Part shown: positions 27,248 through 35,729 of the stretch, in pieces
How the letters are laid out: the number at the start of each line of letters is the position of its first letter
How positions within the stretch are numbered: position 1 is the first letter of the stretch
Assembly (NCBI RefSeq): GCF_019263585.2
Contig: NZ_JADQDF010000001.1
Span: forward strand, 1,302,001-1,366,000
Origin: Pseudonocardia oceani
Lineage (GTDB): Bacteria > Actinomycetota > Actinomycetes > Mycobacteriales > Pseudonocardiaceae
DNA length: 64,000 nucleotides
Direction: 5' to 3'
Notes under the pieces: model-generated
Databases searched by the model: none
What the model was told of the DNA's origin: nothing
The model's input: only the letters and a program-made list of their open reading frames with translations
Position numbers and translations under genes: made by a program

Positions 27248-28897
27248 ATGCCGAGCCCGACGGCGGTCGAACCGGTCGCGCCCGCAGCCCCGTCACCGGG
27301 GGCCGACCCGGTGCTGTCGTTCCTGGTCGGGGCCGTGCGCGAACGCCTGGGCCTGTCCCGCTGCGCCGTGCTCCTCGCCGAGGGCGGAGGCGCGTCCGCG
27401 GGTGGTGACGGCGCCTCCCCCGCCGCGCGCGCCGCCCTCCGTGACCGCGCGACCGCCCGGCACGCGGGCGCGCTCGCGGTGCCGCTGCGGGTCGGCGGAG
27501 AGGTCCGCGGGGTGCTGGAGCTCGTGCCCGGGCCCGTCGACGGGGTCGACCTGGCGGGCGCCGTCGCGCTCGCGGAGGCGGCGCTCGGCCGGTGCACGCG
27601 GCCCTCCCCGGCCGATCCCCTGCGCTCGATCCCGGCGCAGCTCTCGCGCGCGGTCCTCGCCGGCGCGGAGCCCGAGGACGTCGTCGCGCTGCTGGCCGAG
27701 CTGCTCGGCCGGCCCGTCGCCCTGCTCGGCCCCGACCTGCGCGTCCGCACCTGGGCGGCGCCGCCCGCACTGCGCCTGGCCGAGCCGCCCGCGCTGCCGG
27801 CCGCCACGGCCGCGGAGCTCGATGTGCTCGGTCCCGACCGGCAGTCGACGGTGCTGCTGCCGCACCCGCTGTCCGGCCTCACCCGCCGCCACCTCGTCGC
27901 GGTGCTCGTCGCCGAGGGCGCGACCGCGGGCTACCTCGACCTGATCGAGATGGGCCGCCCCCTGGCCCCGGCCGAGACGCCGCTCGCCGAGCACGCTGCG
28001 ACGCTGCTGTCGCTGCAGGTGCTGGGCGAGGCGCGCCGGCTGCGGGCCGCCGCGCTCGCCCGCGACGACGTGCTGGCCGACCTGCTGCTGGGCTCCCGCG
28101 GCGGCAGCCCGCGCTCGCTCGAGGACCTGCGCCGCCTCGCCGCGCACGTGGGCCTGGACCTGGCGCGCCCGCAGCTCGTCGTCCGGCTGCCGGTGGCGCC
28201 GCACCGCTCCCCCGCCGCGTGCCGCGACGCCGTCGCCGACGCACTGGCGCCCGTCCTCGACGGGCCGCCGCCGGCCCACGCCGGGCCCGACGACGTCGTC
28301 CTGCTCGTCGCGCTGCCCGCCGACGCCGACCCGTCGGCGCTGCGGCGGGTGCACGCGGCCCTGCGGACGGGCCTCGACGCGGTGGCCCGGCACACGGGCG
28401 TCCGGCGGGCGGTGGTGTCGGGCGTCTGCCACGACCTGCCCGACCTCCCGCCCGCGCTCGCGGAGACCCGGGAGGTCGACCGGATCGTCGACGCGCTGGG
28501 CGGGCGCGCCGACGTCGTCGCCGTCACCGAGCTGTCGACGCTGCGGCTCGTCGTCAACGGCGACCGCGCGGACGTCGCGCTGCGCTTCGCCGAGCAGTGC
28601 CTCGGGCCGCTGCGGCGCAGCGACGAGACCGGCGGCGGCGACCTCGTCGAGACCCTGCGCCGCTACCTCGACTGCGGCGCCCAGGTCCGCGCGACGGCGA
28701 AGGCGCTGGGCGTCCACGAGAACACCGTGCGGTACCGGCTCGGGCGGATCGAGCACGTGACGGGGATGGACGTGCGCCGGTTCGACACCCTGCTCGCCGC
28801 GCAGCTCGCCTTCCAGGTCGAGGGGCTGGGCGCGGGGCTGGAGACCTCCACAACCGCCGCGGACGGCGCGGTTGCCGCCCGCGGCGCCCGCTCCTAG
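27248..28897 (+). CDS. PucR/CdaR-type transcriptional regulator
   Basis: A 549-residue regulator ending in the PucR helix-turn-helix (YLDCGAQVRATAKALGVHENTVRYRLGRIEHVTG). The N-terminal half looks GAF-like (LSRCAVLLAEGGG, GEVRGVLELVPG); the middle resembles the CdaR regulator region with a degenerate GGDEF-like part. Such proteins often control catabolic operons nearby. ATG at 27248 is preferred because GGAGGTGA lies at the right distance; upstream ATG and GTG codons overlap that site. It diverges from the LLM-tetR pair and ends 10 bp before the acyl-CoA dehydrogenase. Confidence 0.88.
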   Translation: MPSPTAVEPVAPAAPSPGADPVLSFLVGAVRERLGLSRCAVLLAEGGGASAGGDGASPAARAALRDRATARHAGALAVPLRVGGEVRGVLELVPGPVDGVDLAGAVALAEAALGRCTRPSPADPLRSIPAQLSRAVLAGAEPEDVVALLAELLGRPVALLGPDLRVRTWAAPPALRLAEPPALPAATAAELDVLGPDRQSTVLLPHPLSGLTRRHLVAVLVAEGATAGYLDLIEMGRPLAPAETPLAEHAATLLSLQVLGEARRLRAAALARDDVLADLLLGSRGGSPRSLEDLRRLAAHVGLDLARPQLVVRLPVAPHRSPAACRDAVADALAPVLDGPPPAHAGPDDVVLLVALPADADPSALRRVHAALRTGLDAVARHTGVRRAVVSGVCHDLPDLPPALAETREVDRIVDALGGRADVVAVTELSTLRLVVNGDRADVALRFAEQCLGPLRRSDETGGGDLVETLRRYLDCGAQVRATAKALGVHENTVRYRLGRIEHVTGMDVRRFDTLLAAQLAFQVEGLGAGLETSTTAADGAVAARGARS

Positions 28898-28907
28898 CGT
28901 CGCGACG

Positions 28908-30203
28908 ATGTGGGACTTCGAGACCGAGCCCGGCTACCAGCGCGACCTCGACTGGGTCGACGCCTTCGTGCGCGACGAGGTCGAGCCGCTCGACCTGGTG
29001 CTCGGCGACCCCTACGACAAGACCGACGAGCGGGCGCGGCGGCTGGTCCGCCCGCTGCAGGACCAGGTCCGCGAGCGCGGGCTGTGGGCGTGCCACCTGC
29101 GCCCCGAGCTCGGCGGCCAGGGCTACGGCCAGGTGCGCCTGGCCCTGCTCAACGAGCTGCTCGGGCGCTCGCGCTGGGCGCCGTCGGTGTTCGGGTGCCA
29201 GGCGCCCGACTCGGGCAACGCCGAGATCCTCGCCCGTTACGGCACCGAGGAGCAGAAGGCCCGCTACCTGCAGCCGCTGCTCGACGGCGAGATCTCCTCG
29301 TGCTACTCGATGACCGAGCCGCACGCCGGCGCCGACCCGACGCTGTTCACGACCCGCGCCGTCCGCGAGGGCGACGAGTGGGTGATCGACGGCGAGAAGT
29401 GGTTCTCCTCCAACGCCCGGCACGCGGCGTTCCTGCTGGTCATGGTCGTCACGAACCCCGAGGCCGGGCCGCACCGCAGCATGTCGATGTTCATCGTGCC
29501 GGCCGGCACCCCGGGGCTGGTGAACGTCCGCGACGCCGGGATCGGCACCGAGTCCCCCGAGCACTCCAGCCACGGCTACCTGCGCTTCACCGGCGTGCGC
29601 GTGCCGGCGGAGAACCTGCTCGGCGAGCCCGGTGAGGCGTTCGCGATCGCGCAGACGCGCCTGGGCGGCGGGCGCATCCACCACGGCATGCGGACGATCG
29701 CGCAGATGCGCCGCGCGTTCGACCTCATGACCGAGCGCGCGGTCTCGCGCACCACCCGCCACGGCCGTCTGGCCGAGATGCAGTCGACGCAGGACAAGAT
29801 CGCCGAGAGCTGGATCGACATCGAGCAGTTCCGGCTGCTCCTGCTGCGCACGGCGTGGCTGATCGACAAGCACCAGGACTACCGGGCCGTGCGCAAGGAC
29901 ATCGCGGCGGTGAAGGTCGCGATGCCGCGGGTCTACCACGACGTCGTGCAGCGGGCGATGCACCTGCACGGCGCTCTGGGGATCTCCAACGAGATGCCGT
30001 TCTCGGCGATGATGGTCGACGCGCAGGTGATGGCCACCGCCGACGGCCCCACCGAGGTCCACCGCCAGACCCTCGCGCGCCAGGTGCTGCGCGACGTCGC
30101 ACCCGGCGAGCCGCTCTTCGGCTCCGGCCACCTCCCCACCCGCACCGAGGCGGCCCGGCGCCACGTCGCCGCCCGGCTCGAGCACGAGGTGGCCGCGCTC
30201 TGA
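28908..30203 (+). CDS. Acyl-CoA dehydrogenase (ACAD10/11-like group)
   Basis: A 431-residue FAD enzyme. Motifs: ELGGQGYG, CYSMTEPHAGADPTLF, WVIDGEKWFSSNARHAAF, the RIHHGMRTIAQMRRAFDLM helix, and the C-terminal QRAMHLHGALGISNEMPF followed by ADGPTEVHRQTLAR. The ADGPxEVH ending is typical of the ACAD10/11/LvaC side of the family, which acts with APH-type kinases on 4-hydroxyacyl-CoA; such a kinase is at 19908-20969. ATG at 28908. Probably driven with pucR, ten bases upstream. Confidence 0.9.
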   Translation: MWDFETEPGYQRDLDWVDAFVRDEVEPLDLVLGDPYDKTDERARRLVRPLQDQVRERGLWACHLRPELGGQGYGQVRLALLNELLGRSRWAPSVFGCQAPDSGNAEILARYGTEEQKARYLQPLLDGEISSCYSMTEPHAGADPTLFTTRAVREGDEWVIDGEKWFSSNARHAAFLLVMVVTNPEAGPHRSMSMFIVPAGTPGLVNVRDAGIGTESPEHSSHGYLRFTGVRVPAENLLGEPGEAFAIAQTRLGGGRIHHGMRTIAQMRRAFDLMTERAVSRTTRHGRLAEMQSTQDKIAESWIDIEQFRLLLLRTAWLIDKHQDYRAVRKDIAAVKVAMPRVYHDVVQRAMHLHGALGISNEMPFSAMMVDAQVMATADGPTEVHRQTLARQVLRDVAPGEPLFGSGHLPTRTEAARRHVAARLEHEVAAL

Positions 30204-30231
30204 GGTGGCCGGTCTCTGACAGGATCGGGGC

Positions 30232-30663
30232 ATGCCGTCGGACTCCATGCTCAAGGCCATGAACACCCTGCACCGCCTGCTGGTGAAGGTCACCGGCGGG
30301 CGCGTCGGGTACGACGCGATGGGCATGGACGTGGTGGAGCTGACGACCGTGGGCCGCAGGTCCGGTGAGCCCCGCTCGGTGATGCTCACCGTGCCGCTGC
30401 ACGAGGACGGCCACCCGGTCGTCGTGGCGTCGCGCGGCGGCGACGACCACCACCCCGCCTGGTTCCACAACCTGCGCGCCCGGCCGGAGGTGCAGGTCTC
30501 GGTCAAGGGCGGCCCCCGCACCCCGATGACGGCCCGCGTCGCATCGCCGGAGGAGCGGGCGCGGATGTGGCCGCAGATCGCGGGGAAGTACCGCAACTAC
30601 GCCGGCTACCAGAAGCGGACCGACCGCGAGATCCCGCTGGTGGTGCTGGAGCCGCGCGCCTGA
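30232..30663 (+). CDS. Deazaflavin (F420)-dependent nitroreductase-like protein (Ddn family)
   Basis: A 143-residue split-beta-barrel protein of the Ddn/FDOR-A group, which uses reduced F420. Visible blocks are VVELTTVGRRSGEPRSVMLTVPL, VVVASRGGDDHHPAWFHNLRA and a closing YQKRTDREIPLVVLEP; the last two are family hallmarks. ATG at 30232 lies 28 bp after the dehydrogenase stop. It closes the plus-strand run. A 51-nt hairpin begins 32 bp after its stop. Substrate unknown; quinone reduction is one known role in the family. Confidence 0.9.
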   Translation: MPSDSMLKAMNTLHRLLVKVTGGRVGYDAMGMDVVELTTVGRRSGEPRSVMLTVPLHEDGHPVVVASRGGDDHHPAWFHNLRARPEVQVSVKGGPRTPMTARVASPEERARMWPQIAGKYRNYAGYQKRTDREIPLVVLEPRA

Positions 30664-30694
30664 CCCGCCCGCCCTCCCCACCCTCCTCGAACAT

Positions 30695-30745
30695 GCAGCA
30701 AGGCCACCTTGTGGACGCTTTTCGTCGTGAAGGTGGCCTTCCTGC
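30695..30745. terminator. Long hairpin repeat, copy 1
   Basis: GCAGCAAGGCCACCTT (30695-30710) and AAGGTGGCCTTCCTGC (30730-30745) pair with one mismatch. It lies 32 bp after the Ddn-like stop and so is well placed to end that transcript. A nearly identical copy in the same orientation is at 31324-31374. No T-tract follows. Confidence 0.75.
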
Positions 30746-30760
30746 AACGCGGGACGGGCT

Positions 30761-31290
30761 CGTGATCACCACTCACCGCACCTCACGGTCCTCAGCGCGA
30801 CAGTGCTGTGCGGCTCGTCGCGATCCTCCTCGCCCGCGCAGTCGGTGGGTGATCGCGCACCGGCGGCCGAACCGCGTTCCGCGGAACGCACTCGGGCGCC
30901 ATCTCCGCCGACCCGTCCGTCGTGTCCTGCTGGCCGGCGAATCGCGACCATGATCACTGCCGATCGCGCCCCAGGGCAGCAGGAGCAGCAGTGCGTGCGC
31001 CCGGCGGCGTTCCGCGGAACACACGGATCGGCGGTCGGCGCGACGCTCGACCCGGTGCTGCCGAGCGGCGGGTGCATGATCGCCGCGGACCGCACCTGAC
31101 GGCGGCCGGAGCAGCCGTGGTGTGCGGCCGACGACGATCACCACCGCCGTGATCACCACCCGCCGCACCTCACGGTCCTCATCGCGACCGTGAAGTGCGG
31201 CTCGTCGCGATCTTCCTCGCTCGCACGCCCGACCGTCGGGTGATCGCATCGGCCGGCCGGCCGGCCGGCTCGCGTTCCGCAGAACGCACC
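30761..31290. repeat. Gene-free tandem array of diverged repeats
   Basis: The 762 bp between the Ddn-like gene and the PIMT-like gene hold no convincing gene. At least three diverged units can be aligned (about 30761-30890, 31077-31143, 31149-31290), and 30950-31020 may be another. Units start with TGATC, continue through CCGCACCTCACGG and GTGCGGC, and most end in GTTCCGCGGAAC (30876-30887, 31009-31020; 31274-31285 with one change). The array sits between two 51-nt hairpins. Units have no fixed length, so this is not a CRISPR. Confidence 0.75.
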
Positions 31291-31323
31291 CGCCCGACGT
31301 CGCCGGTCCCGCCCCCCGAACCT

Positions 31324-31374
31324 GCAGCAAGGCCACCTTGTGGACGGTTTTCGTCCTGAAGGTGGCCTTCCTGC
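31324..31374. terminator. Long hairpin repeat, copy 2
   Basis: GCAGCAAGGCCACCTT (31324-31339) pairs with AAGGTGGCCTTCCTGC (31359-31374), and GGACG with CGTCC extends the stem around a GTTTT loop. It is about 52 bp after the stop of the PIMT-like gene read on the minus strand. With copy 1 it gives each convergent gene its own hairpin. Confidence 0.75.
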
Positions 31375-31425
31375 AACAGGGACCGGGCAACAGTGACCGG
31401 GCAACAGGGACCGGGGAGCAGCGCC

Positions 31426-32637
31426 CTACCGCACCAGGTCCAGCAGCAGGTGGTGGTGCGCCGTCCGCACCACCCGCACCCCCTCCGGCGGATCACCCGA
31501 CCCCGCCCGCACCACCGCCACCCTCCAGTCCGGGCCGCCCGGCGAACCGGCCGCGGTCCACGCCCGCAGCGCCCCGTCCAACCGCCGGGCCAGGTCCGCG
31601 CCCTCGGCGCCGAACACGTGCACCCGGGCGTCCGGCCCGGGCACCACCGAGGCCAGGCCCGCGGCCCCCACCAGCACCAGCGCAGGCGCGTCGGTCGAGG
31701 GCAGCATGCGCCCCGCGCCCGGTTCGGTGAGCGCCAGCCACAGGCCGAACCCGTCCCACAGGTCGGCGCGGCCCAGGGAGACCGGAGGGCCGGAGGGTCC
31801 GCGCGGGTCGGCCAGCACCGCGGCCACCGCGTCGGCCTCCACCGCCGGGCCGTCGGAGGGCACCAGCAGCGACCCGACGCCGGGCACCTCGACCGCCCCC
31901 TCGTCGACCGCCCCCAGCCCGCGCAGCCGGATGAACCCGCAGCTGCGCACCGAGTGGCTGCGCAGCACGCCGTCGGGGCCCAGGTCGAACGCGGTCGAGA
32001 GCTGGGTGCCGCGCACGGCCAGCGGCAGCAGCAGCCGCCCGCCCGGCACGAGCTGCTCGACCCAGGCCGGCCAGACGTCGTCGCTGCCGACGGTGAGCAC
32101 GATCCGGTCGTAGGGCGCGCCGTCGGGGACGCCGAGCACCCCGTCGCCGCTGCGCAGCCGCACGTCGGTGACACCCGCCGCGGCGAGGTGGCGCCCGGCG
32201 GAGTCGACGAGGTGCGGGTCGATGTCGACGGTCGTGACCGCCCCGGTCGGCCCCACGATCCGCGCCATCAGCGCGGCGTTCCACCCCGTGCCGGCGCCGA
32301 TCTCCAGCACGCGCATCCCCGGCCGGAGGTCGAGCTGCTCGAGCATGATCGCCACCATCGACGGCTGCGACGCCGAGCTCGTCGCCACCCCCTCGACGCG
32401 CTGCACCGCGATCGCGTCGTCGGCGTAGGCCGTGTCGACGGTGGCCTCGGGCAGGAACAGGTGCCGGGGCACCGACCGGAACGCGTCCTCGACGGCCGGG
32501 CTGCGGATGCGCCCGGACGCCGTCAGCGCGTCCACGAGAGCGGTGCGCGCGACGAGAGCGGTGCGCGCGACGAGAGCGGCGCGGGCGACGTCCTCGGCGG
32601 CGGGCACCCGCTGAGTGTGCCGCGCCGCGCCGATCAC
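31426..32637 (-). CDS. PIMT-like protein methyltransferase with C-terminal extension
   Basis: A 403-residue protein. Residues about 40-220 match protein-L-isoaspartate O-methyltransferase: RSVPRHLFLPE, SSASQPSMVAIMLEQL, the SAM motif VLEIGAGTGWNAALMA, VTTVDIDPHLVDSA and APYDRIVLTVGSDDVWP. The last 180 residues are an extension without a recognised domain, as in actinobacterial long PIMT forms associated with peptide systems, though no precursor peptide is seen. Start uncertain: GTG at 32637 or 32607. Near the N-terminus an 18-nt repeat encodes tandem ALVART-like hexapeptides. Confidence 0.82.
   Translation of the reverse strand: MIGAARHTQRVPAAEDVARAALVARTALVARTALVDALTASGRIRSPAVEDAFRSVPRHLFLPEATVDTAYADDAIAVQRVEGVATSSASQPSMVAIMLEQLDLRPGMRVLEIGAGTGWNAALMARIVGPTGAVTTVDIDPHLVDSAGRHLAAAGVTDVRLRSGDGVLGVPDGAPYDRIVLTVGSDDVWPAWVEQLVPGGRLLLPLAVRGTQLSTAFDLGPDGVLRSHSVRSCGFIRLRGLGAVDEGAVEVPGVGSLLVPSDGPAVEADAVAAVLADPRGPSGPPVSLGRADLWDGFGLWLALTEPGAGRMLPSTDAPALVLVGAAGLASVVPGPDARVHVFGAEGADLARRLDGALRAWTAAGSPGGPDWRVAVVRAGSGDPPEGVRVVRTAHHHLLLDLVR
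32534..32587. repeat. Three tandem 18-nt repeats in the PIMT-like gene
   Basis: ACGAGAGCGGTGCGCGCG occurs at 32534-32551 and 32552-32569 exactly, and with two changes at 32570-32587. The unit is six codons, so it keeps frame and gives an Ala/Leu/Val/Arg hexapeptide repeat at the start of the protein. It could expand or contract by slippage without frameshift. Confidence 0.9.
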
Positions 32638-32646
32638 GCAACCCCG

Positions 32647-33702
32647 CTACGGCCGGATCTCGTAGACGTGGTTGAACGGGGTCTCGGCCGCGCGCCGGAA
32701 CCGGGTGAAGCCGGCGTCGGTGGCGACCCGGCGGATCGCGGCCTCGCCCGCCTGCGCGCCGAGCGCGTAGCCGCCGGGCTGTGAGAGCCCGTTCGGGACG
32801 CACAGGAACGTGGACCCCGAGTAGTACAGCCGGCCCACCGGGTTGAGGTTGTCCTCCACGCGGTCGCCCGCCGCGGGCTCGACCACCATCCACGTGCCGT
32901 CCGCGGCCAGCGCCCCGCGCACGTGCTGGGCCGCGCCGACCGGGTCGCCCATGTCGTGCAGGCAGTCGAAGGAGGTGACGAGGTCGTAGCCGGTGCCGGT
33001 GAACGTCTGCGCGGACGCCTCCTCGAACCCCACGCGCGACGCCACCCCCGCCTCGGCCGCGGCCTTGCGCGCCCGCTCGATCGACGGGCCGTGGTAGTCG
33101 GAACCGACCACCCGCGCCCGTGGGAAGGCCTGCGCGAGCAGCACCGTCGACGCCCCGAGGCCGCACCCGATGTCGGCGACGGCCGCCCCGGCTGTGAGCT
33201 TCTCCACGACCCCGTCGAGGGCCGGCAGCCAGTTCGTCGTCAGGTTCGCCAGGTAGCCGGGCCGGAAGAACAGCTCGGTGCCGACGAACAGGTCCTCGTG
33301 GTGCTCGTGCCAGCCGACGCCCTCGCCCGTCCGGAACGCCTGCGTGATCGCCGGTTCCGACCGGAGCATCGCCAGCGCCAGCACGAACGCCCCGGGCAGG
33401 TACACCGGGCCGTTCGGGTCGGTCAGGGCGAAGGCCTGCTCCTCGGTCATCGAGAACGCGCCGGTGGCGGCGTCGTACTCGACGTACCCGCTCGCCGCCT
33501 GGCCCCGCAGCCACTCGGTGAGGTAGCGCGGGTGGCAACCGGTGCGCCCGGCGAACTCCTCCGGTGTCGCGGGTCCCTGCGCGAGCGACGCGTACAGGCC
33601 GAGCCGGTGCCCGACCACCACGCTGCCCGCGGCGGCCGTCGCACCCATGTCCCCCACGAACTTCCCCAGCAGGTCCATCAACCTGCCCTCGTCGACGGCC
33701 AT
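32647..33702 (-). CDS. SAM-dependent methyltransferase (Rv2258c-like)
   Basis: A 351-residue class I methyltransferase with an N-terminal winged-helix/dimerisation part (FAGRTGCHPRYLTEWLRGQAASGYVEYD) and a Rossmann domain with SAM motif VADIGCGLGASTVLLAQAFP, acidic GSDYHGPSIE, YDLVTSFDCLHDMGDPVGAA and WMVVEPAAGDR. This layout fits small-molecule methyltransferases such as Rv2258c rather than RNA or protein enzymes. It lies 87 bp downstream of a SARP-type regulator on the same strand. Substrate unknown. Confidence 0.88.
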   Translation of the reverse strand: MAVDEGRLMDLLGKFVGDMGATAAAGSVVVGHRLGLYASLAQGPATPEEFAGRTGCHPRYLTEWLRGQAASGYVEYDAATGAFSMTEEQAFALTDPNGPVYLPGAFVLALAMLRSEPAITQAFRTGEGVGWHEHHEDLFVGTELFFRPGYLANLTTNWLPALDGVVEKLTAGAAVADIGCGLGASTVLLAQAFPRARVVGSDYHGPSIERARKAAAEAGVASRVGFEEASAQTFTGTGYDLVTSFDCLHDMGDPVGAAQHVRGALAADGTWMVVEPAAGDRVEDNLNPVGRLYYSGSTFLCVPNGLSQPGGYALGAQAGEAAIRRVATDAGFTRFRRAAETPFNHVYEIRP

Positions 33703-33789
33703 CCCGGCGCTCCCGTCCTCCCGGGCGGCGCGCCGGGCGGACCGATCCGCCGGTCACGCTCGCCGCGCGCCACCCTGGGCCCGGGCGTT

Positions 33790-35658
33790 TCAGCCCCGTC
33801 GCAGGCGGGCTGCAACCTCCCGGGGTCGGGCGGGCCGGCGGGCGGCGGCCTGGTCGGCGGCACGCACCCCCGGGGGCGCCGACGCGGCCACCACCTCGTG
33901 CACCAGCTCGTTCGCGAACGCGTACGCGCGCCCGGCCGCCACGAGCAGCCCCGCGTCCGCGGCTCGCTGGCACCTCCGTGCCGCGACGTGCGGGGCGACG
34001 CCGAGCACCCCCGCCAGCACGAGGGGGTCGACGACGCCGCCCAGCACCGCCCCGGCGCGCAGCACCTCCTCGACGCCGGCCCCCAGGCGCCGGGCGCGCG
34101 CGAGCACGACGGTCCGCACCGCCTCCGGCACGCCGCGCTCCCCCGACGCGCGCCCGCGCAGCTCCTCGACGACGAGCAGCGTGTGCCCGTGGGTGCGCCG
34201 CAGGACCTCCGACGCCCGCGCGCCCTGCCCGGCCGCAGCGGCCAGCACCGCCACCGCGTCGGGGGGCAGCGGCCCCAGGTCGAGCCGGTCGACGAGGCCC
34301 CCGAGGGCGTCCCACACCGCCGAGCCCTCCTCCGGGCGCAGCGTGGCGAGCACCAGCAGGCGCGAGCGGCCGCGGTGCCGGGCCAGGAAGTGCAGGAACT
34401 CGACGGTCGAGTGCCCCGCGTCGTGCAGGTCGTCGAGCACGAGCAGCGTCGGGCGCAGCGCCGCCATCCCGCGCAGCGCCGCCGCCACGGCCTCGTAGGC
34501 GCGCCGCACCACGACGTCGGCCGGATCGGGACCGGCGGGCGGGCCGACCGCGTCGGCCAGGTCGGGGAACAGCCCGGCCAGCGCGGCCGCCCGCGGACCG
34601 GCGAGCTCCCGCACCCGCGCGGCCGGCAGCGCCGCCAGCACCGGGCCGAGCCCGTCGACCAGCGGTTGCAGGAACATCCGGCGCTCGCTGCGGTAGCAGC
34701 GCGCGCCGACGACCTGTCCGCCCGTGGCCCGCACGACCGCCTCGACCTCGGCCACCAGCCGCGTCTTGCCGATGCCGCCCTCTCCGACGACCAGCACCAC
34801 GCCGCCCTCCCCCGCCGTGGCGCCCGCCCAGGCCCGGGTCAGCACGGCGATCTCGCCCGAGCGTCCCGGGAGCGGCCGCGACGTCGGCGCCGCGGCCCGG
34901 CGCGCGATGGCCGGACGGGCGTCGGCCAGCACCGCGAGGTGCAACGCGCGGGTCTCCGGGGCAGGGTCGACGCCCAACTCCTCGGCCAGTTCGGCGCGCA
35001 GCCGCTCGAACTCCGCGAGCGCCCGCGCGGGCTCCCCCGCCGAGCGGTGCGCGGCCATGAGCAGGCGGTGCGCCGTCTCGTCGAACCGGTCGGCCGCGAC
35101 GGCCGCGGCGGCGATCCCGGCGGCCCCGACGGGGTCGGCGGCGTCGAGCAGCGCCCGCGCGGTGGCGTGGCGCGCCGCGCGGAGGAGGGCGCCGTGCCCG
35201 CTGCGGACGTCGCGGACCCACGCCGCGTCGGACTCACCGGCCAGCGCCGGGCCGTCGCCGAGCAGGTCGCACGCCCGCCGGCCGGCTGCGGCCGCCAGCC
35301 GAGGGTCGCCACGCGAGCGGCACTCCCCCACGAGCCGCGCCGCCTCGTCGACGTCGACGTGGATCGCCGGCGGTCGGCCCAGCCGGTAGCCGTGCGGGCC
35401 GCCCTGCACCGCGTCCGACCCCAGCGCCGCCCGCAGCCGGCTCACCAGCGTGGCCACCGCGCGCGCCGGCCGACCGGGCGCACCGGCCGGCCAGAGGACC
35501 TCGACGATCGTGTCGACGGGCACCGGCCCGCCCCCTCGGGCGGCCAGCAGCGCCAGCAGGGTGCGCGCCTTCCGGCCGCACACTGCCGTCCCCGTGCCCG
35601 GAGCACCGTCCCGCAGCACCGCGACGGGCCCGGCCAGCCGGACGGTCGGCCCGCCCAT
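33790..35658 (-). CDS. SARP/BTAD regulator with AAA ATPase domain, short C-terminus
   Basis: A 622-residue regulator. Residues 1-90 are an OmpR-like winged helix (KARTLLALLAARGGG, LWPAGAPGRPARAVATLVSRLRAAL); about 95-240 is the bacterial transcriptional activator domain (AEFERLRAELAEELGVDPAPE). An ATPase follows with Walker A VVGEGGIGKTRLVAEVE and Walker B LLVLDDLHDAGHS. The protein stops soon after ELVHEVVAASAPPGV, where relatives usually continue into a long TPR array, so the C-terminus may be lost. ATG at 35658. It probably controls the methyltransferase gene downstream. Confidence 0.88.
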   Translation of the reverse strand: MGGPTVRLAGPVAVLRDGAPGTGTAVCGRKARTLLALLAARGGGPVPVDTIVEVLWPAGAPGRPARAVATLVSRLRAALGSDAVQGGPHGYRLGRPPAIHVDVDEAARLVGECRSRGDPRLAAAAGRRACDLLGDGPALAGESDAAWVRDVRSGHGALLRAARHATARALLDAADPVGAAGIAAAAVAADRFDETAHRLLMAAHRSAGEPARALAEFERLRAELAEELGVDPAPETRALHLAVLADARPAIARRAAAPTSRPLPGRSGEIAVLTRAWAGATAGEGGVVLVVGEGGIGKTRLVAEVEAVVRATGGQVVGARCYRSERRMFLQPLVDGLGPVLAALPAARVRELAGPRAAALAGLFPDLADAVGPPAGPDPADVVVRRAYEAVAAALRGMAALRPTLLVLDDLHDAGHSTVEFLHFLARHRGRSRLLVLATLRPEEGSAVWDALGGLVDRLDLGPLPPDAVAVLAAAAGQGARASEVLRRTHGHTLLVVEELRGRASGERGVPEAVRTVVLARARRLGAGVEEVLRAGAVLGGVVDPLVLAGVLGVAPHVAARRCQRAADAGLLVAAGRAYAFANELVHEVVAASAPPGVRAADQAAARRPARPREVAARLRRG

Positions 35659-35729
35659 CCCGAGAGGGTAGCGACGCCGGGACCCGCGGCGGGAGGGCCG
35701 GACGGCCCATCCCCACGGGTTCCTCCAGG

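Noticed and set aside
30761-31290. Repeat array considered as CRISPR
   Set aside because: Units are diverged, of unequal length, without constant repeats or unique spacers of fixed size, and there are no cas genes.
30773-31390. Minus-strand frame of about 205 codons across the repeat island
   Set aside because: It repeats similar Arg-rich peptides because the DNA is repeated, includes a hairpin, and matches no known protein type.
31426-32637. PIMT-like gene considered as part of a ribosomal-peptide cluster
   Set aside because: No lanthionine synthase, ATP-grasp, exporter or precursor-like small frame was found within several kb.
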